Part shown: one piece after another, positions 1 through 11,536 of the stretch
Position numbering within the stretch: the stretch's first letter is position 1
Layout of the letters: each line of letters opens with the position of its first letter
Assembly (NCBI RefSeq): GCF_019320115.1
Contig: NC_089593.1
Location: 39,130,675 to 39,194,674, forward strand
Origin: Miscanthus floridulus
Taxonomy: Eukaryota; Streptophyta; Magnoliopsida; Poales; Poaceae
Direction of reading: 5' to 3'
Length of the DNA stretch: 64,000 nucleotides
The notes under the pieces: generated by a model
What the model was told of the DNA's origin: nothing
Database searches by the model: none
What the model saw: the letters and a program-made list of their open reading frames with translations, nothing else
Position numbers and translations under genes: made by a program

Positions 1-1584
1 GGAGATGGAGTTGGAGTTGATGTGAATCAACTTGGTGAAGAAACTCCACCAGCGAAGTGTCCGCCCGTAGAGTGCGGATAGTCCGACGGTGCCACCGGCG
101 CCCTACACAGAAAAGAGGGTCTCACAGAGTGCACCGGACGCTGGCACTGGAAGTGACCGGACGCTAGCAGGGCGCGTCCAGTCAGGCTGACGCAGGAGCT
201 AGAGTATGACCGGACGCTGGGCTGCGTCCGATCACGTGCGACCGGACGCGTCCAGTCAAGGTTGGTACCTTACTGTAAACGACCGGACGCTGAGGGTCCA
301 GTGTCCGGTCAGTTGAAGCTGCTGCGTCCGGTCAGAAGATGACCGTTGAGATCGGAAGAATGCCGTTGAACGCAGGTGACATGTGGCTGTCATCAGGTTA
401 CCGGACGCTGAGGTCCAGCGTCCGGTCAACACGACCAGAGCGTCCGGTCGACCCGACAGTTGCCCAGTGATGGGGTAACGGCTAGTTTAGCCCTTGGGGC
501 TATAAATAGAAGTGGCCTTCGGCCATGGCTGGTGCTGAGCACCTTGGGGGACTTTGTGTCCATGCTTGAGAGTGCTTAGGAGCCCTCCATCTCACACATA
601 CTTGATAGTGATCATTCGATTATGTGAGTGAGCGATTCTAGTGCGATTGCATCGTGAGGTTGCATCGAGTGGCACTAGGTGATCGAGTTGCAAGCCGGTG
701 GTGCTTGTTACTCTTGGAGGTTGCCACCTCCTAGATGGCTTGGTGGTGGTCTTTGTCGAAGCCCGCAAGAAGCTTGTGCGGTGCTCCGGAGAAGTGTTTC
801 ATGAGGGGCATTGTGCTCGCCCCACGGGAGTCGCGAAGAGCAACTTTAGTAAAGCGTGTCATTGAGCTACCGTCACTCAAGGGGTAGGTTCTTGCGGCGC
901 CCGACGTGCGGGCTTAGCGGGTGATGCTAATTAGCCGCCGAACCACCAAGTGAGCGGTCAACACAGCGGGGACTAGCGTGTTGGCAAACACGTGAACCTC
1001 AGGAGAAAAATCATCGTGTCAACCTTGTTCTTCCCATTGGTTTGCATCCTCGTTACACAAGCTTGCGTTTATTTTCATATACATTAAGCTTGTGTTGTTG
1101 CTTTTGTAATTAGTTAGCTTGTGTAGCTTGCTAGTTACCTTCATGCTTGTGTAGCATAGAAGTAGCTCCCTTGCGTGGCTAATTTAGTTTGTGTAACCTT
1201 GTTAGTCACATTACTTAGTTTGTGTAGCTAAGTAATTGCACTCTCTAATTTGGCATTGGTTGCCTTGTTATTGAGCATTGCTAGTGAGCTTAGTTGGCTT
1301 TGTGCTTTTGCTTACTAGCATGTGTAGGAGCTCCCTTGTAGCCTAAAGTACTAGTGGCATAGGTTTGTGTGACCTTGCTTCTAGAATTGGTTAGGAGAGC
1401 TCTAGCTAGCCCGGTACCTTTGTTGCTTGATTAGTATCTTTGCAAGGTGTTAGTGAACATAGATAGAGGGGTGTAGTCTTGGCTAGACCGATGGTTTTAA
1501 TTCCGCACTTGTTTCGGTTAGCCAACGTGATTAAGTTTTAAAAAGGACTATTCACCCCCCTCTAGTCGCCATCTCGACCCTTCA
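1..1584 (+). repeat. 5' LTR of Sirevirus-like element, left end cut by window
   Basis: Bases 1-1584 match 7696-9288 almost base for base, with a 10-bp indel near 200. They are the right two thirds of a 2338-bp LTR whose full copy lies at 6951-9288. The LTR ends in TTCA at 1584, directly before a primer-binding site. The first 470 bases carry many copies of ACCGGACGC and its complement GCGTCCGGT, often as inverted pairs. A TATA box lies at 501. Repeated CCGGAC palindromes in LTRs are, as I recall, a known mark of Sireviruses (Copia superfamily). The differences between the two LTRs that I compared are mostly transitions, a few percent overall, so the insertion is young. Confidence 0.93.
501..510 (+). 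promoter_or_regulatory. TATA box of 5' LTR
   Basis: TATAAATAGA follows a GC-rich stretch and is repeated at 8204 in the 3' LTR. It is a canonical plant TATA box and would start the genomic RNA some 30 bases downstream, near 530-540. The start site is inferred. Confidence 0.75.
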
Positions 1585-1586
1585 AG

Positions 1587-1598
1587 TGGTATCAAAGC
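1587..1598 (+). promoter_or_regulatory. Primer-binding site, initiator Met tRNA type
   Basis: TGGTATCAAAGC begins two bases after the LTR end. It matches the usual Copia primer site TGGTATCAGAGC, complementary to the 3' end of initiator tRNA-Met, at 11 of 12 positions. This confirms that 1-1584 is a 5' LTR and that the element reads rightward. Confidence 0.85.
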
Positions 1599-1635
1599 TA
1601 GGTCTCTCATTTGTGGTCTTCACCGACCCGAGAGG

Positions 1636-2045
1636 ATGGCGGCTTATGGGCTAGATGTTGATTGTCCACATATTTTTGATGGCACACACTTTACACGATG
1701 GAAAAATTGGATGATATGCAATTTTAAGTTTATTTGCCCTCAAATGTGGTGGATGGTAGATGTAGGCTTTTCTCATGTGTTGGATGAAGATAATCTAACT
1801 CAAGCACAAGGGAAATGCCTAGATCTCGACATACAAGCTACTAACATCATGTATAGATCTTTGCATGATTGTATATTTGGAGAGATCATTGACATGAAGA
1901 CCGCCCATGAGATTTGGAGTTATCTCAATGAGAAATATGGGACGGTCTCCGATGATGATAATGAGTCCAAGATGGAGGCACGTGAGTGTGTTGAGCATAA
2001 CCACAATTTGGTGATTGTGGAAGATTGCTCTACCTCATGGTCAAG

Positions 2046-2076
<31 letters not shown>

Positions 2077-3666
2077 CGATCTACCACAAGTTCACTTGAC
2101 AAGGTTGATGATGATGCCACAAGTGTTGCAAGTGATGATGCTACCCCATGCACACTTGATGGTGATGATGGTTCATGCTCAAGCCTTGATGAAGATGCTA
2201 CTACAAGCTCTCCAACTACATCACCACATTGCTTCATGTCACAAGGTGATACCAAGGTATCAAATGATGATGTGGTTGATCATGTTGATTCATATGATGA
2301 GCTTGTTAGTAGACTTGCTAGCATGACCATATCTTTAGAAAATGAGAAAGCTAAAACATTGAAATTAGAAAATGAAAACTCATTTCTAAACAACTCTTGT
2401 GAAGAACATAAGAAATTACTTGATGCATATAAATCTTCACTTGATGAGCTTAAATTGAATCATGAGACACTACTTGCATCTAATGGTGAATTATTAGAAC
2501 AACATGCTTCTCTCATTAAAGTATTTACAAAGAAACTTAAAAATAATGAGAGTTTATCACATGGGTCAATTGATCAATCACATATTATTGCTAACCCTTG
2601 TGATGTAGGCAAGAAGCATGTATCCACCTCTTATGATGATTTATTAGATATGCCATACTCTTCACAAATAGATGCTTGTTCTACTTCTATGTCTTGTGAG
2701 ACTAACCTTTTGAAGGAGAACATTGAGCTCAAAAGTGAAGTGAAGAAATTGAGCAATAAGTTAGAGAGGTGCTACAACTCAAAAGTCACCTTTGAGCACA
2801 TATTAAAGACTCAAAGAAACTATGGTGACAAGTGTGGCCTTGGCTTCAAGAAGAAGATGACAAAGGGTGAAAGAAAGAGAGAAAGGAAGATGAAGAATCT
2901 ACAACAAAGAAAGCTCTCTCATACCATGTGCTACCAGTGTCATGAAGTGAGACACCTTGCAAATGGTTGCCCAAACATTGAGAAGCTCAAGAATATAAAA
3001 GAAGAAGAGAGGCTAAAGCATGTCAAGTGCTTCAAGTGCCGCACTTGGGGTCATCTTACCTCAATGTGCCCAACCAAGCAATTGGTGAAGCAACAAGTGA
3101 AGCCTCAACCAAAGCCACAAGTTGAGCGAGAGAAGACACCCCAAGAGCAAATCAAGATCAATCATGAAGATGGTGATTTGATGATAAAGAAGAAGAAAAC
3201 AAGAAGGGGTGGAAAGGCAAGGCATCCAATGCAAACTCAAGATGCCAAGATGATGAGCAAGAATGAAGATGAGAAGAAAGATTATGCTCACATCAAGTGC
3301 TTCAAGTGTGGAAGTATGGGACACTTTGCCTCTAAGTGTCCTACCAAGCTTGAGAAGAAGGCTCAAGCAATCCATGAGAGGCAAGGCAATGAGAAGCACC
3401 ACATGAGCAAGGAAGAGAAGGCTCAATCAAAGAGAAAGTACTACTCATGCCGGGAAAGGGGACACATGGCACATTCATGTCCCCTAGGTGATATTTCTAA
3501 GCCTATTTCAATTGTTAATAATAATGTGCTTAGAAAGGATGGTAATGGTACCTCTATGGTTGCTATTGCAAAACATCCCGCTATTCATACTAAGGCTATG
3601 CCTAAGTATGTTGCTCCTAACTTGAGAGGACCCAAACTTGTTTGGGTACCATCAAAAAGTGGATGA
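1636..3666 (+). CDS. gag: Gag-like protein of non-autonomous Sirevirus-type element
   Basis: An uninterrupted 676-residue ORF starts 38 bases after the primer-binding site, at the first ATG of the leader. Residues about 14-100 resemble the UBN2/DUF4219-type N-terminal Gag domain of plant Copia elements (FDGTHFTRWKNWM, then AHEIWSYLNEKYG). An acidic, serine-rich stretch follows, with ten consecutive Asp at about 138-147. Residues 215-390 are rich in Leu, Glu, Lys and Asn and look coiled-coil. The basic C-terminal third has three intact CCHC zinc knuckles starting near residues 432, 465 and 555. A fourth near 602 has lost its first Cys (YYSCRERGHMAHSC). The expected role is RNA packaging and particle assembly. 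No protease or pol frame follows. The open frame suggests recent constraint or recent amplification. Confidence 0.88.
2047..2076 (+). repeat. (GAT)10 microsatellite coding poly-Asp
   Basis: Ten perfect GAT triplets encode ten Asp inside the Gag frame. The tract creates open frames in other registers, such as a Met-rich shadow, that are not genes. Confidence 0.9.
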
Positions 3667-6600
3667 TTGATTGTAGGTACTATCGGCATTGGAGACTTGA
3701 TTCAATTGTGTTCACATTGTTCATCATATGTTGAATCAAGCATTAAAGCTTAGTGCATATCTAACCCAATGCTAAATGAAAATTGAATGAAGTCCAAGTG
3801 CTACAACATACAAGTGTCATATTCAAGTTGTGGTGATTCATTGGATATATTTGATGACTTGCAAATAATTAAGTTGAAGCTTGCTAGTTGGATGATCATG
3901 AGCTAACCAAGGTATATCTCTTCTTGATCATTTCATTTGGGTGCATATGAATTGATTTGTATTGGATAAATTCATGAGATGACTTTTAGTAAGTGGTTTG
4001 AATGGATATATGTCTTATGGAAGTATTCAAACAAGTTAGTATCAAGTTTGATTCATATTTGATGAAGTATAGCTCAATTGTTGAAATCTGTCCTATATTG
4101 CAAAATCTGAGATAGCTGTGAACTTAGCCATGTTTGAGTATTGAAAAATTGTTTGATTGGCATAAAAATTGGTGTACATGCTCTAGACTTATGGTATAAG
4201 ATGCTGTAGAAATTTCATGAAAATTGGATAAGAAATGCTTTGGTTTTGGAGTGGATCTTGTCAGCTATAGTGCAGCAGTTTTCAGCATGTAGCAGTGGTG
4301 GAAGAATTGATATATGTCAGCTATCTAGAAGTCAAATGAAGCTCAAATTTTTACAGCTGCTAGATAACTTAGTAAAGAACATCTTCACCAAATTTCGTGG
4401 TATTTGGATTTGTACTTTGGGAGATACGCTTATTTCTTTGAAGGGCACAAAATCTGTCAGAAAAGTGACAAATGTTGGATTGATCTAGAGTCACTTTGAT
4501 TGAAAGGTCCTCTAGTTGGAAACATGTTTACATGTGTTTGAGGTACCTAAGTTTGGTTTTGAGATGATCTAAAAGCATGACAAGCAAAGAGTATAAGGCC
4601 ATTTGATTGTGGAGTGTACTTTGCATATATTTGGTACTCAAATTGAAAGATCAAGATCAAACTCAAGATGAAGTTGAAGTTTAAGTTCAAGTGACTATTG
4701 GAAATCATTTGGAAGAAAGAAAAGGACTTAAAGAAGGAATCAAGGTTACTCACCAAGTTAAGTCCATCACTTGGATCAACCAATCGAGTCATTTCAAGTG
4801 AGTATCAAGAATGATTCTTGGAGAGAGGTCACTTCTCCCTAGTGTAGGGGCTTGCCGCCTATGTGTATGTAAACCAAGTGTGGTACTTGGAAGGCTAACA
4901 TGGAAGTGGTGATCCGAGGAACATTTGAGATGCTAAGTTGAAAAAAATCAATAGGGTTGATCAAGAAAAGCAAGCAACACCCAAAAGAGAGCTAATCATG
5001 ATATTTAAAGTGGTATTCTCAAATTGATACTCTCATGTAAGCAAAGATCAAAAGATAAAGCAAGTCAACCACAACAAGAAAATGCACTTGATCATAAGTG
5101 GTATTCATTTCATATGGGTGAAGAATGGAATTCAACATGGTATCTATTTTTCTTCACCAAGCTTATAATTGGACTTCACATTGCTATTGGAGTAATGAAT
5201 TGGAATCTATGTGACTATCCTCTACTCCAACATAGCAAAGGTATCATTATAATGTGCATGATCATTTCATACCTTACTAGTATGTGGTTAGTGCATATAG
5301 TACATGCTTCATAGGATCATGCATAATAAATGAAATGTTTAAATTCATAGCCTACCACTATTGTTTGAATGATTACTTGATCTAGTGGTTAGTACATGAA
5401 TTTATTCATGAGCTAGTGAACCCAAGTACTTGACTTGATTTGGATTGCTAACAAGTGACAAGTACAACATTGGTAAGATAACCCTTGCAAGAGGTGTGAA
5501 GAAGCTTGTCATTGGTTCAAACCGGACTTGAAAGCTTAGGCAAATCAATTTAGTTCAAGTCAACCATAGAAGCTCATGATAGTGATAAGAGTACAAGCAC
5601 AAGACAACAATGCAAATGGATATCTAGTTTGTATGTTTCAAGTGGTATCTAGACTCAAGTATTTCATCAAGATTTCATAAGTGATGTCTAGATCAACTCA
5701 CAAGTGATATCCTATAAGTGGTACTCATAAAAATAGCAAATGTTCAAGAAATGGTCTTTATTGATAAATCCAACAAGTGGTTCCATACTAGAAGATTCTT
5801 TCAAATGGTATTCACTTCCTACAAGTGGTATCTATACATAATATCAATCATGCAAGAACATAGTTCCACAAGTGATCCTCAACTTTAAGTGATCATCAAA
5901 TGAAGAATGCATCCCTCACCTACAAGAGCTCAAATGTATAAAATGGATGACCCATGCTATCACATAGGGGGAGATATCCCACAAATTGATATCAATCAAA
6001 GATCTCATGTGTGGTATCTCAAGAAGCCCTACACAAGATACAAGTTGTACAAGCTACAAGTGGTATTTACAAGTGATGTCATTCCAACAATCATGAAGAT
6101 GTCCATAAAAAATGCAAGATTCAAGCCTCAACCATCTACCCCAAATGTATACCTTTGCATCAATGAGAAGCACACCTTTTATGGAAATTGATGACAAAGG
6201 GGGAGAGATTGTATAAAGATATGAAAGCCTCTATAGGGGGGAGAGATAAATTATGCAAGGGGAGAGATAAGATATGAAAGCTTAGGAGGTTGGACATGAA
6301 AATAGACAAAGAGGGAGCAACATTGGAGAAAAGAGATGGATCATAATTTCTTGGACAAGAGAAGCACACAAGTAGGGGGAGCAAACTCATGAACTTGGAT
6401 TGATTGCATTTGAAATGTGCATATTCATGTGCTTGCTTGCATTGCATAAGCTTTCAAATTCAATATGCATGCTTGTGTGGTGTATGCTAGTTGTAGAACT
6501 TGAATGATGATTTTATAACTAGCATGCATAGGATGATAGCTAGACACTTGGTATGTTTTTCAAGTAATACTAGTACCTTGCTTTTTATGTTGATCTCACA

Positions 6601-6950
6601 AGGTATCTAGTGCTTTTATTGCCAAGTGATGTCTAGCTAACCATGGTGCTAAGGATGAACTTAAAGGTGCAACTCCGATTGGTACACGCTTCAAAGGTTT
6701 ATTCTATACACCTTAGCATCATTTTGTAGTATTTACTCTCCCACATTTTTAATCTATGCATATGTGCGAACTTCAAATCAAACATTCTAGCACATTTGTA
6801 GGGGGAGCTAATACTACCATTTTGGGTTTGTGGTACTTGTCCAAAATCATTTTCACAAGGTAAAATTACTTGGGCAAGCAACATGAATCCAAAAGAGCTT
6901 AATTTCCATATCTTTGTAGAGTTGTCATCAATTACCAAAAAGGGGGAGAT
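3667..6950 (+). other. Non-coding internal region of the Gag-only element
   Basis: This 3.3-kb AT-rich stretch lies between the gag stop and the 3' LTR. No frame shows protease (DSG), integrase, RT (YVDD) or RNase H motifs, and the longest open frames are about 80-96 codons with no recognisable domain. The words AAGTGGTATCT and AAGTGATATC recur many times between about 5630 and 6070, and GGGGGAG-type purine runs recur between 5965 and 6950. An autonomous Copia element would carry over 4 kb of pol here. I read it as a long 3' untranslated region of a pol-less element. Confidence 0.75.
5965..6950 (+). promoter_or_regulatory. Multiple polypurine tracts before 3' LTR
   Basis: GGGGGAG or close variants occur near 5967, 6199, 6234, 6258, 6373, 6799 and 6942. 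The last abuts the LTR and should prime plus-strand DNA synthesis. Several polypurine tracts upstream of the 3' LTR are, as I recall, a described Sirevirus trait. That the upstream copies work is inference. Confidence 0.65.
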
Positions 6951-9288
6951 TGAAAGGTTCTTGTTTGGTTTTGGTAATTGAGTGACAACTTAGGTGGACT
7001 AATTGTGTTTATGTGAGATACACAGGTGATTAGACCATAGGTACATGTGTGTGAGAAACATATGCCATGAAGGTGAAAATGGCTTGGAGATGTTGCAAAG
7101 CTCACACATGTGATGATGAAGGAGCTTAAATGCACATGAGACATGACATTGAGTCATGTGATCAAGGTGGAGAAGATCAAGACAAGACTTGGCTTGATGG
7201 ACCGATTGCAAGCATGAAGGGCAAGTCAAAGGCTTTGGAGTGATGGACCGTGTGGCGGTGAAGCTTGAGCAAGACTTGGCGCCGATGGACGATGGCAACG
7301 GTGAAGAGCAAGTAAAGTCAAGATCTATGAACCAATATGATCACGTGATGATATGAAGTGAATCATATCATTGTTGATCGTGTTGGTGCATGTGTTGCAT
7401 CGACGTTGAAGGAGATAGAATGGAATGCGCAAGGCAAAGGTATAACCTAGGGCATTTCATTTCACCGGTCATAGGTGTGTAGAGAAGTTTATGACCGGGT
7501 TTAGGATAGATGGCCGTACTATTAAGAGGAGCAAACTTGTTTGCATATCGGTCATCTAGTGCCACTCGAGTGATCTAACTTTGCATTGTCGCTAGGATCG
7601 AGTGGCATGGCAAGTTGAGTGGCTAACATCCGTTGGGAAATGATTGTGAAAAGCTAACACACATACACTTGGTGGTGTTGGCACATTTACAAAGAAGATG
7701 GAGTTGGAGTTGATGTGAATCAACTTGGTGAAGAAACTCCACCAGCGGAGTGTCCGCCCGTAGAGTGCGGACAGTCCGACGGTGCCACCGGCGCCCTACA
7801 CAGAAAAGAGGGTCTCACAGAGTGCACCGGACGCTGGCACTGGAAGTGATCGGACACTGGCAGGGCGCGTCCGGTCAGGCTGATGCATGGTGACGCAGGA
7901 GCTGGAGTATGACCGGATGCTGGGCTACGTTCGATCACGTGCGACCGGACGCATCCGGTCAAGGTCGGTACCTTACTATAAACGACCGGACGCTGAGGGT
8001 CCAGCGTCCGGTCAGTTGAAGCTGCTGCGTCCGGTCAGAAGATGACCATTGAGATCGGAAGAATGCCGTTGAACGCAGGTGACACATGGCTGTCATCGGG
8101 CGACCGGACACTGAGGTCCAGCGTCCGGTCAACACGACCGGAGCGTCCGGTCGACCCGACAGTTGCCCAGTGAAGGGGTAACGACTAGTTTAGCCCTTGG
8201 GGCTATAAATAGAAGTGGTCTTCAGCCATGGCTGATGCTGAGCACCTTGGGGGACTTTGTGTCCATGCTTAAGAGTGCTTAGGAGCCCTCCATCTCACAC
8301 ATACTTGATAGTGATCATTCGATTGTGTGAGTGAGCGATTCTAGTGCGATTGCATCGTGAGGTTGCATCGAGTGGCACTAGGTGACCGAGTTGCAAGCTG
8401 GTGGTGCTTGTTACTCTTGGAGGTTGCCACCTCCTGGATGGCTTGGTGGTGGTCTCCGTCGAAGCCCGCAAGAAGCTTGTGCGGCGCTCCGGAGAAGTGC
8501 TTTGTGAGGGGCATTGTGCTCGCCCCGCGGGAGTCGCGAAGAGCAACTTTAGTAAAGCATGTCATTGAGCTACCCTCACTCAAGGGGTAGGTTCTTGCGG
8601 CGCCCAACGTGCGGGCTTAGCGGGTGATGCTATTTAGCCACCGAACCACCAAGTGAGTGGTCGACACAACGGGGACTAGCGTGTTGGCAAACACGTGAAC
8701 CTCGGGAGAAAAATCATCGTGTCAACCTTGTTCTTCCCATTGGTTTGCATCCTCGTTACACAAGCTTGTGTTTACTTTCATATACATTAAGCTTGTGTTG
8801 TTGCTTTTGTAATTAGTTAGCTTGTGTAGCTTGCTAGTTACCTTCATGCTTGTGTAGCATAGAAGTAGCTCCCTTGCGTGGCTAATTTAGTTTGTATAAC
8901 CTTGTTAGTCACATTACTTAGTTTGTGTAGCTAAGTAATTGCGCTCTCTAATTTGGCATTGATTGCCTTGTTATTGAGCATTGCTAGTGAGCTTAGTTGG
9001 CTTTGTGCTTTTGCTTACTAGCATGTGTAGGAGCTCCCTTGTAGCTTAAAGTACTAGTGGCATAGGTTTGTGTGACCTTGCTTCTAGAATTGGTTAGGAG
9101 AGCTCTAGCTAGCCCGACACCTTTGTTGCTTGATTAGTATCTTTGCAAGGTGTTAGTGAACATAGATAGAGGGGTGTAGTCTTGGCTAGATCGATAGTTT
9201 TAATTCCGCACTTGTTTCGGTTAGCCAACGTGATTAAGTTTTTAAAAAGGACTATTCACCCCCCTCTAATCGCCATCTCCACCCTTCA
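6951..9288 (+). repeat. 3' LTR of Sirevirus-like element (2338 bp)
   Basis: The LTR starts TGAAAGG directly after the AAAAAGGGGGAGAT purine tract and ends CCCTTCA, giving a TGAA/TTCA terminal inverted repeat. Its last 1.6 kb is the same sequence as 1-1584. It has its own TATA box at 8204-8211 and the same block of CCGGAC/GTCCGG repeats at about 7825-8160. DNA right of 9288 belongs to a different, older gypsy element, so 9288 is an insertion boundary. The matching left flank is outside the window, so the TSD cannot be checked. Confidence 0.93.
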
Positions 9289-9439
9289 ACTGCGCTCCGT
9301 CAGTTTCCCATACCCGGCTGTTGGTACAGAGTCCCTGGTTGGGGACCTGTCTAGCTTAAGCCTGGGCAGGGGAAAGACGCCGGTGGCACGTAGCAACACC
9401 CCGTCATCAAGCTCTGCCCCACCACCTACTGAGAAGGTG

Positions 9440-11536
9440 ATGGTGGAGCAGAACCCAGCGATGGCACCATCCCCATACCCCTTCGGGTTGAGCAATGCCA
9501 CCGCCGCCTACGCTTCCGCCTACGCTTCCGCTCACGTGGATCCCCTAGGATGCCACCAACGTTTTGCCCTCGACCTCTTTGCCACAACCTTGACCCACAC
9601 CCACGCTGACTCCTCGGAGGAGGACGAGGCATGGGTCGGAGCGGACTTCTCCGGGCTTCATGACCCTGAAGCCATGCGCCGCTTCATGGCCGTGAGCGAC
9701 AACTGCTTCGGCTACTCAGACTCCGATGACGAAGGCACTTACGATCCCACTCGTGTGTGCTTCTACGTCAAGCTCGGGATGCCGAGAGCAGGCGATGAGC
9801 ACAAAGGGGCAGGCAATCACTCCCTGCCCCGCGAGGGGGCAGGCGACGCCACACCTCCGCGCGTCGAGCCCCCGGTAGCGCGGAACGAGAACATCGCCCA
9901 CGAGGAACTTCGATGCCTTGGCTTGGAGCAACTCCGTGAGCTTCAGGCCAAGGTCGAATAGGACCGACTCCTTCTGCAACAGCTCCGAGACACTCTCAAG
10001 CGAGAGCAGCGGGGTCGTGGTGATGGTGGAGCAGCCCGACGAAGGGCTCACGATGTCAACCACCGCATCAACAATGACGAAGGGGGTGAGCAAACCCCTA
10101 TCTTCAATCACGCCAGCCAGAACATCGCGGCAGCAGCGATGCTACTCCAAACAATGCTCGAGCCCTCTACCTCGGAGGGGTGACGGGTCCACGGCAAGCT
10201 CCGAGACCTCCTCGAGACTGCCACGGTACAGCAGGCCGAAAGTTCCGCCTCTCGACGGTGCGGGGGCGCCTCAGAACTACCCGCGACATCACCTCGGCAG
10301 GATAGAGAGGCCTCGATTCGTCCTGAACCTGCTCGGGCACCGACAGCCAACAAGGCCCCCTCGGTGCATGACCGACTCGGCAACCGACGTGAGGCGCAAG
10401 GCGACCACGATGTGGTCGGCAGGCGACAGTGCCACGACAACAATGGGCCCGCCCGAGGCTACCACCCGCACCGAGGCGGTCGCTACGACAGTGGGGAGGA
10501 CCGCAGTCCTTCTCCTAGGCCACCTGGCCCTCGGGTCTTCAGCAAGGCCATCCGTGGTGCTCACTTCCTGGCCCGGTTTCGGCAATCGGCCAACCTCACA
10601 AAGTACAGCGGCGAGACCAACCCCGAGCTGTGGTTGGCCGATTACCGCCTAGCTTGTCAGCTAGGCGGCGTGGATGATGACCTGCTCATCATCCACAACC
10701 TCCTCTTGTTCCTGTCAGACTCAGTGCGAGCCTGGCTTGAACACCTCCCTCCCTCGCAGATCCACAACTAGCGTGACTTGGTAAAGGTCTTCATCGGGAA
10801 TTTCCAGGGCACATACGTGCGCCCCGAGAACTCCTAGGACCTCAAGAGTTATCGCCAGAAGCCGGACGAGTCTCTCTGAGACTTCATCCGACGCTTCTCC
10901 AAGCAATGGACCAAGTTGCCCAGCGTCGGTAACTCAAAAATTGTCTAGGCATTCCTCTCCAGGACCACCTACCGACACCTGGTCCGAGAGTTAGGCCGAA
11001 ACGTACCGGCCATGGCGGCCGCGCTCCTCGACATCGCCACCAACTTTGCCTCGGGTGAAGAGGCTGTTGGGGCCATCTTCCCTGACAACGATGCCAAGGG
11101 GAAGCGGGGGGACGAGGTCCCCAGGGCCTCGGCTCCCCACCTCCCCAAGAAAAAGAAAAAGGGTCACCAGGGGAAGCAGGAGGTCCTCGAGGCCAGTCTA
11201 GTCACAGCCACAGATCGCAAGAATCCCCGAGGCCCCGCCAGAGGACCTGGGCTCTTTGACGACATGCTTAAGAAGCCCTGCCCTTACCACCAGGGCCCAG
11301 TGAAGCACAACCTCGAAGAGTGCACCATGCTCTGGCGTTACTATGCCAAGCTCGGGCTCCCCAACAATGAGGCCAAGAAGAGGGACGCCGGCGATAGGGA
11401 CAACGACAAGGACAACGGGTTCCCCGAGGTATACAACGCCTTCATGATCTTTGGCAGACCTTCAGCATGCCTCATGGCGCACCAGCAAAAGAAGGAGCGC
11501 CAGGAGGTCTTCTCGGTGAAGGTGGCCACTCCCTGA
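9440..11536 (+). pseudogene. gag: Gag of Tat-lineage gypsy element, several stops
   Basis: One reading frame runs through the whole span. I place the start at the ATG at 9440 (MVEQNPAMAPSPYPFGL); the open frame extends left into the inserted LTR, but that part is foreign. An Ala/Ser-rich N-terminus with an acidic stretch is followed by a Gln/Arg-rich helical segment. The Retrotrans_gag-type core at about 10550-11030 includes NLTKYSGETNPELWLADYRL and, after stops, FIRRFSKQWTKLP. A basic Lys-rich tail and a CPYHQGPVKHNLEEC metal-binding-like segment follow. In-frame stops lie at 9959, 10181, 10769, 10835, 10877, 10946 and 11534, all TAG or TGA. No frameshift is evident. It would package element RNA if intact. 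Confidence 0.85.

Noticed and set aside
2015..2326. Met-rich ORF overlapping Gag
   Set aside because: Alternate frame of the GAT run inside the real Gag frame.
8295..8607. ORFs of 77-88 codons in the LTR on both strands
   Set aside because: They lie in LTR sequence around the R/U5 region, have no domain, and the frame is not kept in the other LTR copy.
9182..9439. N-terminal extension of the Tat Gag ORF
   Set aside because: It reads through the end of the inserted Sirevirus-like LTR; the real start is likely at 9440.
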